Positions 26,623 to 36,776 of a DNA stretch of 64,000 bases are shown in pieces (the first letter of the stretch is position 1; the number at the start of each line of letters is the position of its first letter). The stretch is from Pseudomonas hygromyciniae (GTDB taxonomy: Bacteria > Pseudomonadota > Gammaproteobacteria > Pseudomonadales > Pseudomonadaceae): positions 4,028,501-4,092,500 of the forward strand of contig NZ_CP070506.1 in NCBI RefSeq assembly GCF_016925675.1, read 5' to 3'. Both the position numbers and the translations under genes were made by a program. Under the pieces are notes generated by a model. It saw nothing but the letters and a program-made list of their open reading frames with translations, was not told where the DNA came from and made no database searches.

Positions 26623-26716
26623 AATGTGGGAGCTGGCTTGCCTGCGATGGCGGTGTATCAGTCACCTGATTGTTGACTGAAAGACCGTTATCGCAGGCAA
26701 GCCAGCTCCCACATTT
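26623..26716. repeat. REPIN (inverted REP pair)
   Basis: AATGTGGGAGCTGGCTTGCC TGCGAT at the left mirrors ATCGCAGGCAAGCCAGCTCC CACATT at the right, around a ~40-bp spacer. It belongs to the TGTGGGAGCTGGC family, distinct from the TAGGAGC family at 6804 and 24569. Confidence 0.85.
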
Positions 26717-26730
26717 GTTTGGTTTGAAGC

Positions 26731-27561
26731 TTACTGCCGGGCCAGGCGCAAGTTCTGGAACTGCACAGCCTCGGTACTGCGGTAAGGATTGATATCCAAC
26801 CCGCCCCGACGCACATACCGCGCATAAACCGTCAATTTCTCAGGCTTGAGCAAGCGCTGCAGATCGAGAAAGATCCGCTCCACGCACTGTTCATGAAAGT
26901 CCGAGTGCTGGCGGAAACTCACCAGATATTCCAACAAGCTGGCATGGTCCAACGCCGCGCCGCGGTACTCAACCGCCACGCTACCCCAATCCGGCTGGCT
27001 GGTCACCGGGCAGTTGGACTTGAGCAAATGGCTGTGCACGCTCTCCTCGACCACACGGGAATCGTCGCAGCGCAGCAGTTCCGGGCGCGGGTGCTCGTAG
27101 TTGCTGACGCTGATATCCAGGTCATCAATACACACACCCGGCAGGCATACCACACCTTCGTCTTCCACCTCGGCCAGGCTGCGGATGCGCACGCCCACCG
27201 GCTTGCCGGCCGCCGCGCTCAAGTCGGCACGCAAGGTCGCCTCAAGGTCGGACACCTCGGCAAACGGCGTCTGGTTCAACGAATTGAGGTAGAGCTTGAA
27301 GGATTTCGACTCGATGATGTTCGGCGAGTCAGCCGGGATGCTGAACTCACCGATAGCCACCACCGGCTTGCCGGACGGCAGCAGCCAGGACAGTTCAAAG
27401 CAGTTCCAGAAATCCACGCCGTTGTAGGGCAGCGTTTCGGCGGTGAGGCCCAACTCGGCCCATTTGGCGGCGCGAGGGATGGGAAATAGCAATGAGGGTG
27501 TGTAAGTGGAGATGTATTCACTGGACTTGCCCAGCGGCGAATGTTCGGCTGCGGGATGCAT
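26731..27561 (-). CDS. queF: 7-cyano-7-deazaguanine (preQ0) reductase QueF, long form
   Basis: A 276-residue T-fold enzyme that reduces the preQ0 nitrile to preQ1 with NADPH in queuosine biosynthesis. The motif [15 protein letters not shown] (83-97), catalytic Cys184 ([12 protein letters not shown]) and Asp191 are conserved, and the length is that of the bimodular YqcD/QueF form of gammaproteobacteria rather than the ~150-residue form. The ATG at 27561 starts [11 protein letters not shown], the conserved N-terminus. The upstream open frame overlaps the end of the cupredoxin gene and has no family match. No preQ1 riboswitch is seen upstream. Confidence 0.94.
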   Translation of the reverse strand: MHPAAEHSPLGKSSEYISTYTPSLLFPIPRAAKWAELGLTAETLPYNGVDFWNCFELSWLLPSGKPVVAIGEFSIPADSPNIIESKSFKLYLNSLNQTPFAEVSDLEATLRADLSAAAGKPVGVRIRSLAEVEDEGVVCLPGVCIDDLDISVSNYEHPRPELLRCDDSRVVEESVHSHLLKSNCPVTSQPDWGSVAVEYRGAALDHASLLEYLVSFRQHSDFHEQCVERIFLDLQRLLKPEKLTVYARYVRRGGLDINPYRSTEAVQFQNLRLARQ

Positions 27562-27628
27562 GGCGGAAACCTGGCTAAATAAACCCCGCCAGTCTACCAG
27601 CCTTTGCTCGCGCCTTTGAGCATCACCT

Positions 27629-28153
27629 TTACGGGCTGACGTGCAGCTTGCCAACCATTCCCGCCTGGTAGTGCCCTGGGAGGTTGCAGGCAAATTCCAG
27701 CGCGCCAGCCTTGCTGAAGGTCCAGGTCAGTTCGGCGGTCTTGCCTGGCTCCACCAACACACTGTTGGGATCGTCATGTTTCATCCCGCCCATATCGCCA
27801 TGCCCCATCGCTGCGTGGTCCATCTGGCCCATGCCGGTGGCGGTCAGCATGCCGCTGGCCTGCATCTTGAGCATTTCCTTCTGGTGATCGGCATGCATGC
27901 GCGCATCACCCAGGTTGAATTCGTGCAGCAACCGGCCCTTGTTGACCAACACAAAGCGCACCGTCTCACCGGCTTTTACATCAAGAGACGTTGGGGCAAA
28001 GGAAATATCCTGCAGCACCACCTCAACTGTACGAGTGGCCTTGGTTGCCGGCGCTGCCTGGCCAAACGCAAACGTGTGGCCACCATCGGCCAGCGCCGGA
28101 ACACTCAACATCATCAGGCAACCTGCCAGCCACCAAGATTTACGCAAAAACAT
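27629..28153 (-). CDS. Periplasmic cupredoxin-domain copper protein
   Basis: A 174-residue secreted protein with a signal peptide (residues 1-22, ...SVPALA). The plastocyanin/azurin-like copper site comprises His77 (RLLHEFN), Cys156 (FACNLPGH), His161 and Met166 (YQAGM). A Met/His-rich insertion at ~107-127 ([20 protein letters not shown]) could hold extra copper. ATG 28153 has GGAGGAT 8 nt upstream. It diverges from copR across a 156-bp spacer with a CopR/CusR-type box, so copper induction through CopRS is likely. Confidence 0.88.
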   Translation of the reverse strand: MFLRKSWWLAGCLMMLSVPALADGGHTFAFGQAAPATKATRTVEVVLQDISFAPTSLDVKAGETVRFVLVNKGRLLHEFNLGDARMHADHQKEMLKMQASGMLTATGMGQMDHAAMGHGDMGGMKHDDPNSVLVEPGKTAELTWTFSKAGALEFACNLPGHYQAGMVGKLHVSP

Positions 28154-28216
28154 GTTTATCCTCCAAAGGTGTAAGACCTGCCTGTGGGACACTCTAATAA
28201 TGCGCCGCTGCCAGCT

Positions 28217-28247
28217 ACCTGACTGCTAGATTACAACTTTGTCAGGT
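28217..28247. promoter_or_regulatory. CopR-type operator
   Basis: The word TTACAACTTTGTCA (28231-28244) matches the CusR/PcoR/CopR consensus TGACAAnnTTGTCA except for one base. A wider dyad, ACCTGAC (28217-28223) and GTCAGGT (28241-28247), overlaps it. It lies between the divergent cupredoxin and copR genes. The consensus is recalled, not searched. Confidence 0.6.
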
Positions 28248-28309
28248 TGCGCCAGCCCCCCGGTGCACACGGTATAAAGCCCGCTGCTACCCGTTGCCAT
28301 GAGTTGCCT

Positions 28310-28990
28310 ATGAAACTGCTGATCGTCGAAGACCAACCCAAAACCGGCCAATACCTGCGCCAGGGCCTGACCGAAGCCGGGTTCAATACCGAACTGGTGG
28401 CCGACGGCACCACCGGTCAACATCTGGCGCTGACGGGCGACTACGACTTGCTGATTCTGGATGTGATGCTTCCCGGGCGCACCGGCTGGCAAATCCTCCA
28501 GGCCGTGCGCAGTGCCGGCCTGGAAATCCCGGTGCTGTTCCTCACCGCGCGGGATGCGGTCGAGGATCGGGTCCACGGCCTGGAGTTGGGTGCCGACGAC
28601 TATCTGGTCAAGCCTTTCGCCTTTTCCGAACTGCTGGCCCGGGTGCGCAGCCTGTTGCGCCGAGGCAGCAGCCCCCCCCAAGAGACCAGCCTGCACCTGG
28701 CCGACCTGCGCCTGGACCTGATCCGCCGTCGCGTAGAACGCAGCAACCAACGCATCGACCTCACCGCCAAGGAGTTCGCCCTGCTGGAAATGCTCCTGCG
28801 CCGCCAGGGTGAAGTGTTGCCCAAGTCGCTGATTGCCTCCCAGGTCTGGGACATGAACTTCGACAGTGATACCAATATCATCGAAGTAGCCATCCGCCGC
28901 CTGCGTTTGAAGATCGATGACGGTTTTCCCAATAAGCTGATCCACACCGTGCGTGGCATGGGCTATGTGCTGGAGGAGCGGTTCAGTTGA
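28310..28990 (+). CDS. copR: Copper-responsive OmpR-type response regulator CopR
   Basis: A 226-residue OmpR/PhoB-family regulator. The receiver domain has Glu7-Asp8 in LLIVEDQP, phospho-accepting Asp51 ([13 protein letters not shown]), Thr79 and Lys101 (YLVKPFAF). The C-terminal winged helix begins near residue 130 and shows the recognition region [19 protein letters not shown]. Paired with the sensor-kinase gene by a 4-bp overlap (28987-28990) and divergent from a cupredoxin gene, it is best taken as CopR of the CopRS copper system. ATG 28310 (MKLLIVED) is the normal start; a frame extension upstream has no support. Confidence 0.92.
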   Translation: MKLLIVEDQPKTGQYLRQGLTEAGFNTELVADGTTGQHLALTGDYDLLILDVMLPGRTGWQILQAVRSAGLEIPVLFLTARDAVEDRVHGLELGADDYLVKPFAFSELLARVRSLLRRGSSPPQETSLHLADLRLDLIRRRVERSNQRIDLTAKEFALLEMLLRRQGEVLPKSLIASQVWDMNFDSDTNIIEVAIRRLRLKIDDGFPNKLIHTVRGMGYVLEERFS

Positions 28991-30352
28991 TCAAGCGCCT
29001 CTCCCTGGCCAGCCGTCTGGCGTTGCTGTTTGCCGGTTGCACCGCCGTGGTCTCGCTGCTGGCGGGCGTATTGTTCAGCCAGGCCAGTGAAAAGCACTTC
29101 ATCGAACTGGACCAGCAACTGCTCGACAGCAAGCTGATGACCCTGCGCAGTGCCTTACAAGATGCCGATACCCCGGCGCTGTTCGCCCAACGCGTGGCTG
29201 CACTGACCGACGAACTGAGCCATCAACCCGACCTATCCGTGCGCATCAACGCCGCAGACGGCCAGCGCTGGTTTGATAGCTCCCCGTCCATTCCCGCCGA
29301 ATTGCCCACCACCCCAGGCCTGCACAGCTTGCAAAACGCCGGCACCAATTACCGGGTGTACAACATCCCCTTGAATCCAAGCAAGCCAGGTTCGGCGCAG
29401 CTTGTGTTGATGCTGGACATCACCCATCACCAACACTTCCTGCAACGCATGCAGCACTTGATCTGGCTGACGGTCGGCCTGTCCGCCGTGGCGACCGCGC
29501 TCCTCGGCGCCTGGGCCGCACGTAGCGGGCTGCGGCCCCTGCGACGGATGACCGAAGTGGCCAGCCGCGTGCGTGCCCATTCCCTGACCCAGCGCCTGCC
29601 TCAGGAACAGATGCCGGCCGAGTTGGCCGAACTGGCCGAGGCATTCAACGCTATGTTCAGCCGCCTGGACGACGCGTTCCAGCGACTTTCGGCGTTTTCT
29701 GCCGATATCGCCCACGAACTGCGCACGCCGTTATCGAACCTGCTGACCCAGACCCAGGTGATCCTCACCCACCCCCCGCCCGCTGGAGGACTACCGCGAA
29801 GCGCTGCACAGCAATTTGGAGGAGCTGCAATGGATGGCCCAACTGGTCAATGACATGCTGTACCTGGCCAAGGCCGACCACGGGTTGCTGAACCCCAGAC
29901 GCGAACCGCTGGCCCTGGCCAACGAGGTGGACGCACTGCTGGAGTTTTTCGCGCCATTGGCCGAAGACGCCCAGGTCAACCTGCTGCGCGACGGCAGCGC
30001 CAGTACCGCCGGTGACCGCAGCATGCTGCGCCGGGCGTTTTCCAATCTGTTGGACAATGCCATGCGCTTTACCCCGCTGGGGGGTGAAGTACGGGTGAGA
30101 ATCAGCGAAAACGCCGAGTGCGTAACGCTGAGTGTGGAAAACACCGGGACCGCGATTCCCCAGGCGTTACTGCCCAAACTGTTTGACCGGTTCTACCGTG
30201 TGGATCCGGCGCGGCATGAAGGTAGCAGCGAGCATGCGGGGCTTGGGTTGGCGATCACCCAGTCGATTGTGCGGGCGCACGGGGGGAGGATTTTCTGTGA
30301 GTCGCAGCCGGGGTGGACGCGGTTTGTGATTGAGTTACCCAAGGGGGATTGA
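28987..30352 (+). pseudogene. copS: Copper sensor histidine kinase CopS, frameshifted (possible sequencing error)
   Basis: Two frames together make one CopS: residues from 28987 through ~29775, then the next frame to 30352. Part 1 has two membrane segments (about 11-31 and 157-178), a periplasmic sensor loop between them, a HAMP region and His243 in SADIAHELRTPLSN. Part 2 has the N-box (NLLDNAMRFTP) and G-boxes (GLGLAITQS). The break is at a run of six Cs (29772-29777); removing one C restores a continuous product through THPRPLEDYREALHSN. If real, the kinase loses its ATP domain and the CopR signal would fail. It overlaps copR by 4 bp. Confidence 0.85.
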
Positions 30353-30369
30353 TGCAAGCTGGACGGGCC

Positions 30370-30445
30370 TCATCGCGGGCAAGCCAGCTCCCACATTTTG
30401 ATTTGTGAATACAGTCAAATGTGGGAGCAGGCTTGCCTGCGATAG
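30370..30445. repeat. REPIN (inverted REP pair)
   Basis: TCGCGGGCAAGCCAGCTCCC ACATTTT faces AAATGTGGGAGCAGGCTTGC CTGCGAT across a short spacer, between the ends of copS and lolE. Imperfect pairing at one or two positions. Confidence 0.8.
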
Positions 30446-30457
30446 CGATCTCAAAAC

Positions 30458-31702
30458 CTACGAATATCTCAGAGCATGCGCCGGCTCGATCTTCGCCGCG
30501 CGATACGCCGGGTAGATCGTCGCCAAAAAGCTCAACACAAACCCGGCGCTGCAAATCAGCAGCACATCGCCACCTTGCAGTTCGGAAGGCAGGTTGCTGA
30601 CAAAATACACGTCCGAACTGAAGATATGCTGCCCGGTCACGCGCTCCATCCAGCCCACCAGTTCGCTGACGTTGAGCGCGGCAATCACCCCCAGCACACC
30701 ACCGATCAACGTGCCGACGATACCGATCACCGTGCCCTGGACCATGAAGATCGCCATGATCTGCCGTGGCGTGGCGCCAATGGTGCGCAGGATCGCGATG
30801 TCCGCGCCTTTGTCGTTCACCACCATGATCAGCGTGGCAATGATATTGAAGGCCGCGACGGCGACGATCATCAGCAACAGCAGGCCGATCATGGTCTTTT
30901 CCATCTTCATCGCGCTGAACAGGCTGCCCTGGGTATGGGTCCAGTCGTCCGCCTTATAGGCTGCGCCAAGGCCGCTGGCAATGTCCGCCGACACCTTGGG
31001 CGCCGCATACAGATCCTTGACCGCCAGACGTACGCTTTGCACCTGGTTGGGCTGCCAACGCAGCATTTGCGCGGCATCGGCGACATGGATCAGGGCCATC
31101 GACCCGTCCAGCTCGGCGCCCACCTTGAACACCCCCACCACGTTCAAGCGCTGCATACGCGGGGTGATGCCGCCGGGAGCAGTGCTGATTTCCGGGACGA
31201 TCAGGGTCAGCTTGTCACCCACATTCAGGCGGAAACGGCGCGCGGTCATTTCCCCGATCACCACGCCAAACTCACCCGGCTGCAGGTTTTCAAGACTGCC
31301 CTGGACGATATGCTGGGTGACGATGGACACCTTGCCTTCCTGGGCTGGGTCGATACCGCTGATCTGGATCGGCTGCATCGAGCCCTTATAGGACAACATG
31401 CCCTCCATCTCGGTAAACGGCACCGCCGCCGTGACTTCCGGGTTCTTCAGGGCCGCAGCAGCCACCGGTTGCCAGTCGCTGATCGGGTTGACGCCAACAA
31501 TGGTCGCGTGCGGCACCATGCCGAGAATGCGTGAACTCATTTCCCGCTGGAACCCGTTCATCACCGACAACACCACGATCATCGCCAGCACGCCCAAGGC
31601 GAGGCCGATCATCGAGGTCATCGAGATAAACGAAACAAAACGGTTGCGGCGCTTGGCGCGGGTATAGCGCGTGCCGATGAAAATCGATAACGGTCTGAAC
31701 AT
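30458..31702 (-). CDS. lolE: Lipoprotein-releasing ABC transporter permease LolE
   Basis: A 414-residue inner-membrane permease of the MacB/LolC-E type: one membrane segment near residues 25-50, a large periplasmic domain, then three segments after about 265 and an ABC-coupling cytoplasmic loop. With LolC and LolD it extracts outer-membrane lipoproteins and passes them to LolA. It is the third gene of lolC-lolD-lolE, so the name LolE follows from position; LolC is a close paralogue (shared N-terminal MFRPL and [11 protein letters not shown]). It begins 60 bp after the lolD stop. Confidence 0.9.
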   Translation of the reverse strand: MFRPLSIFIGTRYTRAKRRNRFVSFISMTSMIGLALGVLAMIVVLSVMNGFQREMSSRILGMVPHATIVGVNPISDWQPVAAAALKNPEVTAAVPFTEMEGMLSYKGSMQPIQISGIDPAQEGKVSIVTQHIVQGSLENLQPGEFGVVIGEMTARRFRLNVGDKLTLIVPEISTAPGGITPRMQRLNVVGVFKVGAELDGSMALIHVADAAQMLRWQPNQVQSVRLAVKDLYAAPKVSADIASGLGAAYKADDWTHTQGSLFSAMKMEKTMIGLLLLMIVAVAAFNIIATLIMVVNDKGADIAILRTIGATPRQIMAIFMVQGTVIGIVGTLIGGVLGVIAALNVSELVGWMERVTGQHIFSSDVYFVSNLPSELQGGDVLLICSAGFVLSFLATIYPAYRAAKIEPAHALRYS

Positions 31703-31762
31703 TCGCTTGCACCGCCTGAAAAAATAGAAAACCCAGGCACAGGCGCCCGGGCTTGAAACAGG

Positions 31763-32446
31763 TCAGATGGCGACCAGATGACCTTCCTGCAAGTGCAGCA
31801 CACGGTCCATCTGCCGGGCCATGCTCATGTCATGGGTCACCACCAGAAACGCGGTGCGCATCTGGGTGCTCAGTTCCAGCATCAAGTCCTTGATGCCCTG
31901 GGCGGTATGGGAGTCGAGGTTGCCGGTCGGCTCGTCGAGCATCACCAGGCCCGGGTTGTTGACCAGGGCACGGGCAATCGCCACACGCTGGCGCTCGCCA
32001 CCGGACAATTCAGCCGGTTTGTGCTCCAGGCGATGGCCAAGGCCGACGCGTTCCAGCAACGCGGTGGCACGCTGACGCGCCTGCGGGATCGCGGTCTTGC
32101 CGATCAAGAGCGGCATGCACACGTTTTCCAGGGCGGTGAACTCTGGCAGCAAGTGGTGGAACTGGTACACAAAGCCCAGGGAGCGATTGCGCAACTGGCC
32201 GCGGGCTTTCTCGTTCAGCGCCGAGAGCTCTTCACCGGCCAGCCACACACTGCCCTGGGACGGCGTATCAAGGCCGCCCAACAGGTTGAGCAAGGTACTT
32301 TTGCCGGAGCCGGAACTGCCGACGATCGCCACGCGCTCGCCCGGATGCAGTTCCAGTTGCAGGTTGGACAGCACTACCACCGACTCCGGGCCTTCCTCGT
32401 AGGATTTGCCCAGGTTGCGGCAGCTCAGGATTGCTTTTTCACTCAT
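31763..32446 (-). CDS. lolD: Lipoprotein-releasing ABC transporter ATPase LolD
   Basis: A 227-residue ATPase subunit. The Walker A motif is GSSGSGKST (43-51), followed by the Q-loop in [12 protein letters not shown], the signature [15 protein letters not shown], and Walker B with the catalytic Glu in [15 protein letters not shown]; the switch His is in VVTHDMSMA. It drives lipoprotein release from the inner membrane by LolCE. The start at 32446 (MSEKAILSC) matches the LolD N-terminus I recall from P. fluorescens and lies 7 bp beyond the lolC stop; a start at 32461 would overlap lolC by 8 bp. Confidence 0.93.
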   Translation of the reverse strand: MSEKAILSCRNLGKSYEEGPESVVVLSNLQLELHPGERVAIVGSSGSGKSTLLNLLGGLDTPSQGSVWLAGEELSALNEKARGQLRNRSLGFVYQFHHLLPEFTALENVCMPLLIGKTAIPQARQRATALLERVGLGHRLEHKPAELSGGERQRVAIARALVNNPGLVMLDEPTGNLDSHTAQGIKDLMLELSTQMRTAFLVVTHDMSMARQMDRVLHLQEGHLVAI

Positions 32447-32453
32447 GCCCGAT

Positions 32454-33704
32454 TCACTCATAACGTAAAGCCTGCGCCGGCTGGGTACGTGCCGCGCGCC
32501 AGGCTGGATACAGGGTGGCAAGGAAACTCAGGACCAACGCGGCGCCGCCGACCATCAACACATCCTGGCTCTGCACCTGGGATGGCAGGTAGTCGATGAA
32601 ATAGACGTCAGCATTGAGAAACTTGTGGCCAATCAGGGTTTCGACGCCAGCGATGGCGGCGCTGACATTCAGCGCAGCGAAAATGCCCACCACCGTGCCG
32701 ATCAAGGTACCGACCACGCCAATCACCGTGCCCTGGACCATGAAGATCGCCATGATCTGCCCCGGCGTGGCGCCAAGGGTACGCAGGATGGCGATATCGC
32801 CCTTCTTGTCATTCACCACCATCACCAGGGTGGAGATGATGTTGAAGGCGGCCACGGCGACAATCAGCAGCAGCAACAGGCCGATCATGGCCTTTTCCAT
32901 GCGGATCGCCTGGTACAGGTTGCCGTGGGTACGGGTCCAGTCCCGGGCGTAGTACTGACTTTCACCCAGGTGCTGGGCGATTTCCCAGGCTCCGCGCGGG
33001 GCCTCGAACAAGTCGTTGAATTTCAAGCGCAGGCCCTGCACCTGGTCCGGCTTCCAGCGATGCAGGCGGGCCAGGTCGGTGAGGTTGGTCAGACCAAGGA
33101 AGCCATCGATCTCGCCGGCGCCGACATGAAAGATGCCGACCACGGTAAAGCGCTTCATGCGCGGGAACATCCCGGCCGGGGTCACCGTGACCTCCGGGGC
33201 GACGAACGTCAGCTTGTCGCCGATGCTCACGCCCAGTTTGGCCGCCGCGCGGTCGCCGATAACGATGCCGAAGCTGCCAGGCGTCAAGGCGTCGAGCTGG
33301 CCCTGCTGCATGAACTGGTCAATGATCGAGACCTTGCGCTCCTGCGCCGGGTCGATGGCATTGAGCAGGACTTTCTGCACCTTGCCATCGTTGGTCAGCA
33401 GCCCCTGCATTTGGGTAAACGGCGCGACCGCCAGCACCTTGGGGTTCTGCTTGACCTTGTCGGCCAGGCTTTGCCAGTCGCCCAGGGGCTCACCGGACTC
33501 GATGGTCGCGTGGGGCACCATGCCCAACACGCGGGTGCGCATCTCATGATCGAAGCCATTCATCACCGAGAGCACCACGATCATCACGACCACGCCCAGG
33601 GCGAGTCCGATCATGGAAGTCAGGGAAATGAACGACACAAAATGATTGCGACGCTTTGCACGGGTATAACGCGTGCCGATAAATACGAAGAGAGGTCTGA
33701 ACAT
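32454..33704 (-). CDS. lolC: Lipoprotein-releasing ABC transporter permease LolC
   Basis: A 416-residue permease, first gene of lolCDE. The layout is one N-terminal membrane segment ([17 protein letters not shown]), a periplasmic domain with the MacB-type core (to about residue 260), then three segments ([32 protein letters not shown]; a last one near VLSFLATLY). The C-terminus ends QALRYE. It shares much sequence with LolE, as expected for the heterodimer. The gene diverges by 94 bp from a PilZ-domain gene. Confidence 0.9.
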   Translation of the reverse strand: MFRPLFVFIGTRYTRAKRRNHFVSFISLTSMIGLALGVVVMIVVLSVMNGFDHEMRTRVLGMVPHATIESGEPLGDWQSLADKVKQNPKVLAVAPFTQMQGLLTNDGKVQKVLLNAIDPAQERKVSIIDQFMQQGQLDALTPGSFGIVIGDRAAAKLGVSIGDKLTFVAPEVTVTPAGMFPRMKRFTVVGIFHVGAGEIDGFLGLTNLTDLARLHRWKPDQVQGLRLKFNDLFEAPRGAWEIAQHLGESQYYARDWTRTHGNLYQAIRMEKAMIGLLLLLIVAVAAFNIISTLVMVVNDKKGDIAILRTLGATPGQIMAIFMVQGTVIGVVGTLIGTVVGIFAALNVSAAIAGVETLIGHKFLNADVYFIDYLPSQVQSQDVLMVGGAALVLSFLATLYPAWRAARTQPAQALRYE

Positions 33705-33798
33705 GTCGGGGCTTGTTCGGAGGAAAAGAAGACGTCCCGGTGGCGGGGTCTGGTAAGCAGCTTTACACTCAGACCATTACCGTTACCTGGGGTTCGCC

Positions 33799-34383
33799 AT
33801 GACGACATTAGATGAAGAAGATCGCCGCGAATACTACCGTATCGACGACATGATCGCACTCCAAATCAAAAGCCTGTCTGCCCCCCAAGCGGCGAGCAAG
33901 GAAGTGTTGCTGGATGATTCCCCGCTGTTCAACCTGCTCAGTGAACTGCACCTGAGCGAATTCGAGTCCCAGCACCTGCTGCGCCAGCTCGGCGAACGCG
34001 ACCGCACCCTCGCCGCCTTCCTCAAGGTGCAGAACAAACGCATGGATTTGCTCAGCCAGGTCATGGCGCAAAGCCTGCTGGGTGAGATCGGCGCGCCGCA
34101 ACCAGTGATCATTTCCGAAGGCGGCATCGACTTCCAGCACCCCACACTGCTCGCGCCCGGCAGCCACCTGGCGGTCAAGCTGGTGCTGATGCCCCAGGCC
34201 CTTGGCCTTCTGCTGCGGGCCAAGGTCACCCATTGCGACCCAAAAGGCAGCGGCTTCGATGTTGGTACCGAGTTCGAATCCATGACCGACGCCCAGCGCC
34301 AGTTGCTGGCTCGCTATATATTGCAAAAACAGGCCCAGGAACGGCGCCTGGCCCGGGAACAAAGCGACGGCCAAGACACCTGA
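33799..34383 (+). CDS. PilZ-domain protein with N-terminal helical region
   Basis: A 194-residue protein, intact from ATG 33799. The R-x3-R element is near the N-terminus (DRREYYRIDD), followed by a long helical stretch (about 35-100, LSELHLSEFESQHLLRQLGE). A C-terminal PilZ-like beta-barrel begins near residue 103 (VIISEGGIDFQ), where the usual D/N-x-S-x-x-G motif is degenerate (SEGG). Cyclic-di-GMP binding is therefore less certain than for the PilZ protein at 24205. The gene precedes the glycerophosphodiesterase by 42 bp and diverges from lolC. Function unknown. Confidence 0.75.
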   Translation: MTTLDEEDRREYYRIDDMIALQIKSLSAPQAASKEVLLDDSPLFNLLSELHLSEFESQHLLRQLGERDRTLAAFLKVQNKRMDLLSQVMAQSLLGEIGAPQPVIISEGGIDFQHPTLLAPGSHLAVKLVLMPQALGLLLRAKVTHCDPKGSGFDVGTEFESMTDAQRQLLARYILQKQAQERRLAREQSDGQDT

Positions 34384-34425
34384 TTTCGTAATTACCCAGC
34401 CATTATCTGGCGAAAAGGAGCAACT

Positions 34426-35149
34426 GTGACCCTGATTTATGGCCACCGCGGCGCTAAAGGCGAAGCACCGGAAAACACCCTGACCAGCTTCCAGCAATGC
34501 CTCAAGCACGGCGTGCGTCGTTGCGAGCTGGACTTGCACCTGTCCATGGACGGCGAGTTGATGGTGATCCATGACCCGACCTTGAAGCGTACCGCCGACC
34601 GGCGTGGAAAGGTGGTGGAATACTCCGCCGCCGACCTGGTGAAGATGGACGCGCGCAAGGGCGGCCCGGGCTGGGTCACCCCCCTGCCCGATCCCGCGCC
34701 TGGAAGAGCTGTTCGAAAAGTGCGATTTCGACCACTGGCAACTGGAAGTCAAAAGCGCCTCACGCACCCGCGCCGCGACCACAGTACTGGCGATTCGGGA
34801 AATGGCCCAGCGCTTTGGCCTGCTGGACAAAGTCACCGTAACCTCAAGCTCGCGGGAAGTATTGAAAGCCGCCCTGGAGCTGACGCCGGACCTGTCCCGT
34901 GGACTGGTGGCCGAATACGCCTGGCTCGACCCGCTGAAGGTCGCGCAGAACTATGGCTGTGAGATGCTGGCGTTGAACTGGACGTTGTGTACCCCAGAGC
35001 GCTTGGCCAAGGCCCAGCGCCAGGGGCTGCACGTGTCCGTATGGACAGTCAACGAGCCCGCGCTGATGCGCAGGCTCGCCGACTTCGGCGTAGATAGCCT
35101 GATTACAGACTTTCCCGGTTTGGCCACTGCCACTCTCGGGAATTACTGA
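34426..35149 (+). pseudogene. Glycerophosphodiester phosphodiesterase, frameshifted (possible sequencing error)
   Basis: Two frames form one GDPD TIM-barrel of ~240 residues that hydrolyses glycerophosphodiesters to glycerol-3-phosphate and alcohol. The first part has His7-Arg8 (YGHRGAKGEAPENT), Glu34 and Asp36 (CELDLHL) and His49 (VIHDPT). The second part, from about 34685 in the next frame, has WQLEVKSASR with the metal-binding Glu-x-Lys and ends LITDFPGLATATLGNY. The break lies in a run of six Cs (34679-34684), and dropping one C gives VTPCPIPRLEELF, the normal continuation. Both halves are otherwise uneroded. Cytosolic, same strand and 42 bp after the PilZ gene. Confidence 0.85.
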
Positions 35150-35191
35150 AATCGGTCTCCCCGGCCGGCTCAGGCCACCGGCCGGAGCCGC

Positions 35192-36586
35192 TCAAAAAAG
35201 CCGGTTGAGGCCATCGTAGGCCGCTACCCGATAGGCTTCAGCCATAGTCGGGTAGTTGAACGTGGTGTTGACGAAATACTTCAGGGTATTTTGCTCGCCC
35301 GGCTGGCTCATGATGGCCTGGCCGATGTGCACGATCTCTGAGGCCTGGTAGCCGAAGCAATGCACGCCGAGCACTTCCAGGGTTTCGCGGTGGAACAGGA
35401 TCTTCAGCATGCCTTGCGGCTCGCCGGCGATCTGCGCACGCGCCATGCTCTTGAAGAACGCCTTGCCCACTTCGTAAGGCACCTTGGCCTTGGTCAGTTC
35501 GTGTTCATTCTTACCGATGGAGCTGATCTCGGGAATCGTGTAGATCCCGGTCGGCACATCATTCACGTAGCGCCAGCTGCCATTGTCGACAATGCTGCCA
35601 GCGGCCGAACGGCCCTGGTCGTGGGCGGCACTGGCCAGGCTCGGCCAGCCGATCACGTCGCCCGCACCGTAGATGTTGGTGACGCAGGTGCGATAGTTCT
35701 CATCCACTTCGATCTGGCCACGGCTGTTGACCTTGACCCCGATGTTTTCCATGCCCAGCTTGTCGGTGTTGCCGGTACGGCCGTTGCACCAGAGCAAGGC
35801 GTCGGCCTTGATCTTCTTGCCGGACTTGAGGTGCAGGATCACCCCATTGTCCAGGCCTTCAACGCGGTCGTATTCCTCGTTGTGGCGCACGGTGATGTTG
35901 TTGTTGCTGAAGTGGTAGCTCAACGCCTGGGAAATTTCCGAGTCGAGGAAGCTGAGCAACTGGTCACGGTTGTCCACCAGCTCCACCAGTACACCCAGGC
36001 CGCTGAAGATCGAGGCGTATTCACAGCCGATCACGCCGGCGCCGTAGATGATCAGTTTGCGCGGGGTGTGGCCCAGGCTGAGGATGGTGTCGCTATCGTA
36101 GATACGCGGGTGGTGGAAATCGATATCCGCCGGGCGATACGGGCGCGAACCGGTGGCGATGATGATGTGCTTGGCCACCAGCTTCTCGACCACGCCGTTG
36201 GCGCAGACCACTTCGACGGTTTGCTCGTCGGCGAAGCTGCCGGTGCCGAAGAACAGGTCGACACGGTTACGGGCGTAGTAGCCGGTACGCGAGGCGACTT
36301 GCTTGGAAATGACTTTCTCGGCGCTTTTCAGTACGTCCGGGAACGAGAACCAGCGCGGCTCACCAATGGCCCGGAACATCGGGTTGGTATTGAACTGCAT
36401 GATCTGGCGCACCGAGTGACGCAAGGCCTTGGACGGGATGGTGCCCAGGTGGGTGCAGTTACCGCCGACCTGACGACGGCTATCGACCATCGCCACCTTG
36501 CGTCCTGCTTTGGCGGCATTCATTGCCGCACCTTCTCCAGCTGGGCCGGAACCCAGTACCACCACGTCGTAGTTGTAGACAGCCAT
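35192..36586 (-). CDS. sthA: Soluble pyridine nucleotide transhydrogenase SthA
   Basis: A 464-residue FAD flavoprotein that transfers hydride between NADPH and NAD+, rebalancing cofactors. The N-terminal FAD motif is [14 protein letters not shown], followed by [15 protein letters not shown]. At the position of the redox-disulphide second cysteine, only Cys44 is present and Thr49 replaces the other, as in SthA and unlike lipoamide dehydrogenase. The NAD-binding motif is [11 protein letters not shown], and the C-terminal dimer domain ends [10 protein letters not shown]. Cytosolic. A 190-bp promoter spacer separates it from apbE on the same strand. Confidence 0.94.
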   Translation of the reverse strand: MAVYNYDVVVLGSGPAGEGAAMNAAKAGRKVAMVDSRRQVGGNCTHLGTIPSKALRHSVRQIMQFNTNPMFRAIGEPRWFSFPDVLKSAEKVISKQVASRTGYYARNRVDLFFGTGSFADEQTVEVVCANGVVEKLVAKHIIIATGSRPYRPADIDFHHPRIYDSDTILSLGHTPRKLIIYGAGVIGCEYASIFSGLGVLVELVDNRDQLLSFLDSEISQALSYHFSNNNITVRHNEEYDRVEGLDNGVILHLKSGKKIKADALLWCNGRTGNTDKLGMENIGVKVNSRGQIEVDENYRTCVTNIYGAGDVIGWPSLASAAHDQGRSAAGSIVDNGSWRYVNDVPTGIYTIPEISSIGKNEHELTKAKVPYEVGKAFFKSMARAQIAGEPQGMLKILFHRETLEVLGVHCFGYQASEIVHIGQAIMSQPGEQNTLKYFVNTTFNYPTMAEAYRVAAYDGLNRLF

Positions 36587-36776
36587 GCGTACTCCTCAGA
36601 ACAGGCCAGGGCGCACGGTTGGGCGCCTGGCTAAATCATGCCGCGGCCAGCGGTCATGAAGGATCAAATAGGCTCAGGTGTGTGAGCCGGGGCACAGTCT
36701 ATATAAGGCTCAACGCCGCGCACATTAACCCTTGGTCGCGTCGTAGGCCAGTTTTGCCTTTACTACACAATATTGA

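Noticed and set aside
27562..27628. preQ1 riboswitch before queF
   Set aside because: Only 67 bp separate queF from the cupredoxin stop, with no aptamer-like stem or pseudoknot visible.
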